From JBOGFI01 sp050743365 (lineage in GTDB: Bacteria > Actinomycetota > Acidimicrobiia > IMCC26256 > JACDBD01), in the NCBI GenBank assembly GCA_050743365.1, contig JBOGFI010000182.1, forward strand, positions 1 to 17,499: 17,499 nt of DNA, in the 5' to 3' direction. The translations under genes were made by a program, and so were the position numbers. Positions 16,029 to 17,499 of the stretch are shown in pieces. The notes below the pieces were generated by a model. The model saw only the letters and a list, made by a program, of their open reading frames with translations, was not told the DNA's origin and did no database searches. Numbering within the stretch: position 1 is the stretch's first letter; each line of letters opens with the position of its first letter.

Positions 16029-17369
16029 CTAGGGCTCGTAGCGGCGGACGGCATAGAGAGAGACCCAGCCCTCGGCGCCGTACTCGTCGGCGGCGTACAC
16101 CCAGTCACCGTGCTCCTCGCCCGCGAGGTACCAGCGCCCGGGCTGCAACACGCCCACCGTCTGGGCGTAGTCGTAGGGGGACACGACCCATTCGGGCTCG
16201 TCGACGTAGAACCAGAACCCGACCGTCACGTCGGCCTGGGAGGCGGCGGACGCCTCGGCGGGTTCCCCCGACGAGACCACGACCGCGTCGTCCGCAGGAG
16301 CCCCGGTGACGGTCTGCGCCGCGGCCAGCGCCGCGCCCAGCGCCACCGCGTGCTTGGGGTGGGCGTCGACGGCGATGGGACGGCCCAGCTCGGCCGAGAC
16401 GAGCTCGGCGACCAGCGGGATGCGCGACGAGCCACCGACGAGCAGGACCGTCCTCACCGCGGCGGGCTCCACGCCGGCCGACTGGAGCGCCCGGCGTAGC
16501 GCGCCGATGGTCTCGACGAGCGGCGCCCGGGTCATCGCCTCGAACTCCCCCCGCGTGAGCCGGACCTCGGTGTGGTGGGCGGGGAGGAACACCGGAATGG
16601 AGACCTCGGTCTCGCTCGCCAACGCCTCCTTGGCCTCGATGCACTCCTGGCGCAGCCGGGCGATCGCGACCACCGCGGCCGAGTCGGTCGGGTCGAGGCG
16701 CTCGAGTGCGCCGTCGAGTGAGTGGCGCACGTGATCGAAGACAGCCTCGTCGAAGTCGACGCCGCCCAGGTGCTCGATGCCCTCGGGCTTGCCCAGGATC
16801 TCGAAGCCGGACTCGGTCTTGCGCAGCACCGCGGCGTCGAACGTGCCGCCGCCGAGGTCGTACACGGCCACGATCTCGCCCGCCGCCACCCGTTCGGTGG
16901 AGGCGTAATACATCGCCGCGGCCTCGGGCTCGGTGACGAACTCGGTGCTGCCGAGGTCGGCCAGCCGCACCGCCTGTCCCAGCAGGTCGACCTTGAACGG
17001 GCCCCAGTTCGCCGGGTGGCTCAGAGCGACGCGGTCGGGGGGGCCGCCCTCGACCTCGGCGACGGCGTCGACCACAGCCCGCAGCAGTCGGGCCATGAGC
17101 TGCTCCGCGCTGTGTGGGCTCCCGGCGAGGAGGATCGGGGTCGTGTCGCCCAAGCGGCGCTTGAACTCGCGGGCGACCCGAACCGGGCTCGTCGCCGCCC
17201 GGCGGTGGGCGGCCTCCCCGGTCAGGATCGTGCTGTCCTCGGCGAGGAACACCACCGAGGGGATCGACGTCGCCCGCCCGCCCAGCGCCACGACCTCCAC
17301 CCGCCCGTCGCGGTGCACGGCCGACGCGGTGTACGTCGTCCCCAGGTCGACTCCGAGCTGGTACCCCAT
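16029..17369 (-). CDS. Hsp70-like ATPase without a canonical substrate-binding domain
   Basis: The 446-residue protein has a complete Hsp70/actin-type nucleotide-binding domain (about 1-353). The phosphate loops are GVDLGTTYTASAV (6-18) and YDLGGGTFDAAVL (170-182), a lysine sits where DnaK has its catalytic Lys (Lys70, in REFKRRLG), and the adenosine motif is LLVGGSSRIPLV (309-320). The usual peptide-binding beta domain and helical lid are missing. A Ser/Ala/Glu linker (354-380) leads to a 65-residue tail rich in Trp and Tyr (five Trp), ending GWVSLYAVRRYEP, which looks like a small SH3-like or other beta-barrel domain. The ATG at 17369 is chosen because GGAGG lies 8 bases upstream and the Hsp70 fold begins there. 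It converges on the iniC-like gene and may serve that system. Confidence 0.88.
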   Translation of the reverse strand: MGYQLGVDLGTTYTASAVHRDGRVEVVALGGRATSIPSVVFLAEDSTILTGEAAHRRAATSPVRVAREFKRRLGDTTPILLAGSPHSAEQLMARLLRAVVDAVAEVEGGPPDRVALSHPANWGPFKVDLLGQAVRLADLGSTEFVTEPEAAAMYYASTERVAAGEIVAVYDLGGGTFDAAVLRKTESGFEILGKPEGIEHLGGVDFDEAVFDHVRHSLDGALERLDPTDSAAVVAIARLRQECIEAKEALASETEVSIPVFLPAHHTEVRLTRGEFEAMTRAPLVETIGALRRALQSAGVEPAAVRTVLLVGGSSRIPLVAELVSAELGRPIAVDAHPKHAVALGAALAAAQTVTGAPADDAVVVSSGEPAEASAASQADVTVGFWFYVDEPEWVVSPYDYAQTVGVLQPGRWYLAGEEHGDWVYAADEYGAEGWVSLYAVRRYEP

Positions 17370-17418
17370 CCTCCGCGCCTCCGCCGCGGCCGAAGACGGC
17401 GGCGGCGCCGGCGGCGTC

Positions 17419-17428
17419 ACGATAGCGT
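17419..17428. promoter_or_regulatory. Overlapping divergent -10 boxes (ACGATAGCGT)
   Basis: TAGCGT on the plus strand (17423-17428) and TATCGT on the minus strand (17424-17419) share the central TA. The plus box ends 6 bases before the ATG of the proline-rich ORF, which would give a leaderless mRNA. The minus box gives a leader of about 50 bases for the Hsp70-like gene. Both fit TANNNT. Confidence 0.5.
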
Positions 17429-17434
17429 CGGCCG

Positions 17435-17499
17435 ATGAGCAACCTGCCGCCGACACCGCCCGGGCCGCCGCCGGGCCGGCCACCGGGGCCTCCGCCTCC
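17435..17499 (+). CDS. Proline-rich protein, N-terminal fragment at window edge
   Basis: An ORF starts at ATG 17435 (MSNLPPTPPGPPPG and on, nearly all Pro and Gly) and runs off the right edge after 21 codons. The start is supported by the -10 box TAGCGT ending 6 bases upstream, as for leaderless actinobacterial genes, and by the divergent placement from the Hsp70-like gene. Many actinobacterial membrane or kinase-associated proteins begin with such Pro/Gly tails before a membrane domain, but the family cannot be told here. Confidence 0.55.
   Translation, partial: MSNLPPTPPGPPPGRPPGPPP

Noticed and set aside
17370..17483. 38-residue N-terminal extension of the Hsp70-like protein
   Set aside because: It is low-complexity Ala/Pro, covers the divergent promoter and the proline-rich gene start, and the ATG at 17369 has a good ribosome binding site and starts right at the Hsp70 fold.

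Overview
The window is very GC-rich, densely packed chromosomal DNA, most likely from an actinobacterium. I favour the class Acidimicrobiia or a relative, by inference only. The support is: an elongator tRNA-Met with the G1·U72 acceptor pair I recall from mycobacteria, TANNNT-type -10 elements close to start codons, a zinc-type anti-sigma/ECF sigma pair, and an IniB-IniA-IniC-like gene set best known from mycobacteria. I see no insertion sequence, phage gene, integrase or CRISPR array. No gene-free gap exceeds 300 bases; the longest, about 200 bases, lies before the iniB-like gene.

Left part (1-3350). Reading leftward there is tRNA-Thr(GGT), tRNA-Met(CAT), tuf (EF-Tu), rpmG (ribosomal protein L33), an ECF sigma factor and its membrane-anchored zinc anti-sigma factor, which is cut by the window edge. 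This resembles the tRNA-tufB type of translation operon, with a stress-type sigma/anti-sigma pair downstream. A GNAT acetyltransferase runs the other way at 2754-3248 and ends at a strong hairpin shared with the convergent protease gene.

Middle (3350-9000). A lipoprotein and a divergent, membrane-bound FtsH-like AAA+ metalloprotease form a two-gene unit. Then come tRNA-Tyr, a YajQ-family nucleotide-binding protein, and the HtpX membrane protease. EF-Tu, FtsH-like and HtpX together give the region a protein-synthesis and membrane-protein quality-control flavour. A 59-bp leader is repeated almost exactly before rpmG and yajQ, and a related hairpin leader precedes tuf.

Right part (9000-17499). 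An overlapping leftward operon encodes acetyl-CoA synthetase, a small HAD-like phosphatase domain protein and an EamA-type transporter. Divergent from it is the most interesting locus: an IniB-like acidic Gly/Ala-rich protein, then two bacterial dynamin-like GTPases in IniA and IniC order with start/stop overlap. A convergent Hsp70-like ATPase follows, whose substrate-binding domain is replaced by a short Trp/Tyr-rich tail. Known IniA is a membrane-remodelling dynamin-like protein in mycobacteria induced by envelope stress. By inference this cluster is an envelope-stress or membrane-repair module that may work with the Hsp70-like protein. At the right edge a proline-rich ORF begins, divergent from the Hsp70-like gene across overlapping -10 elements.
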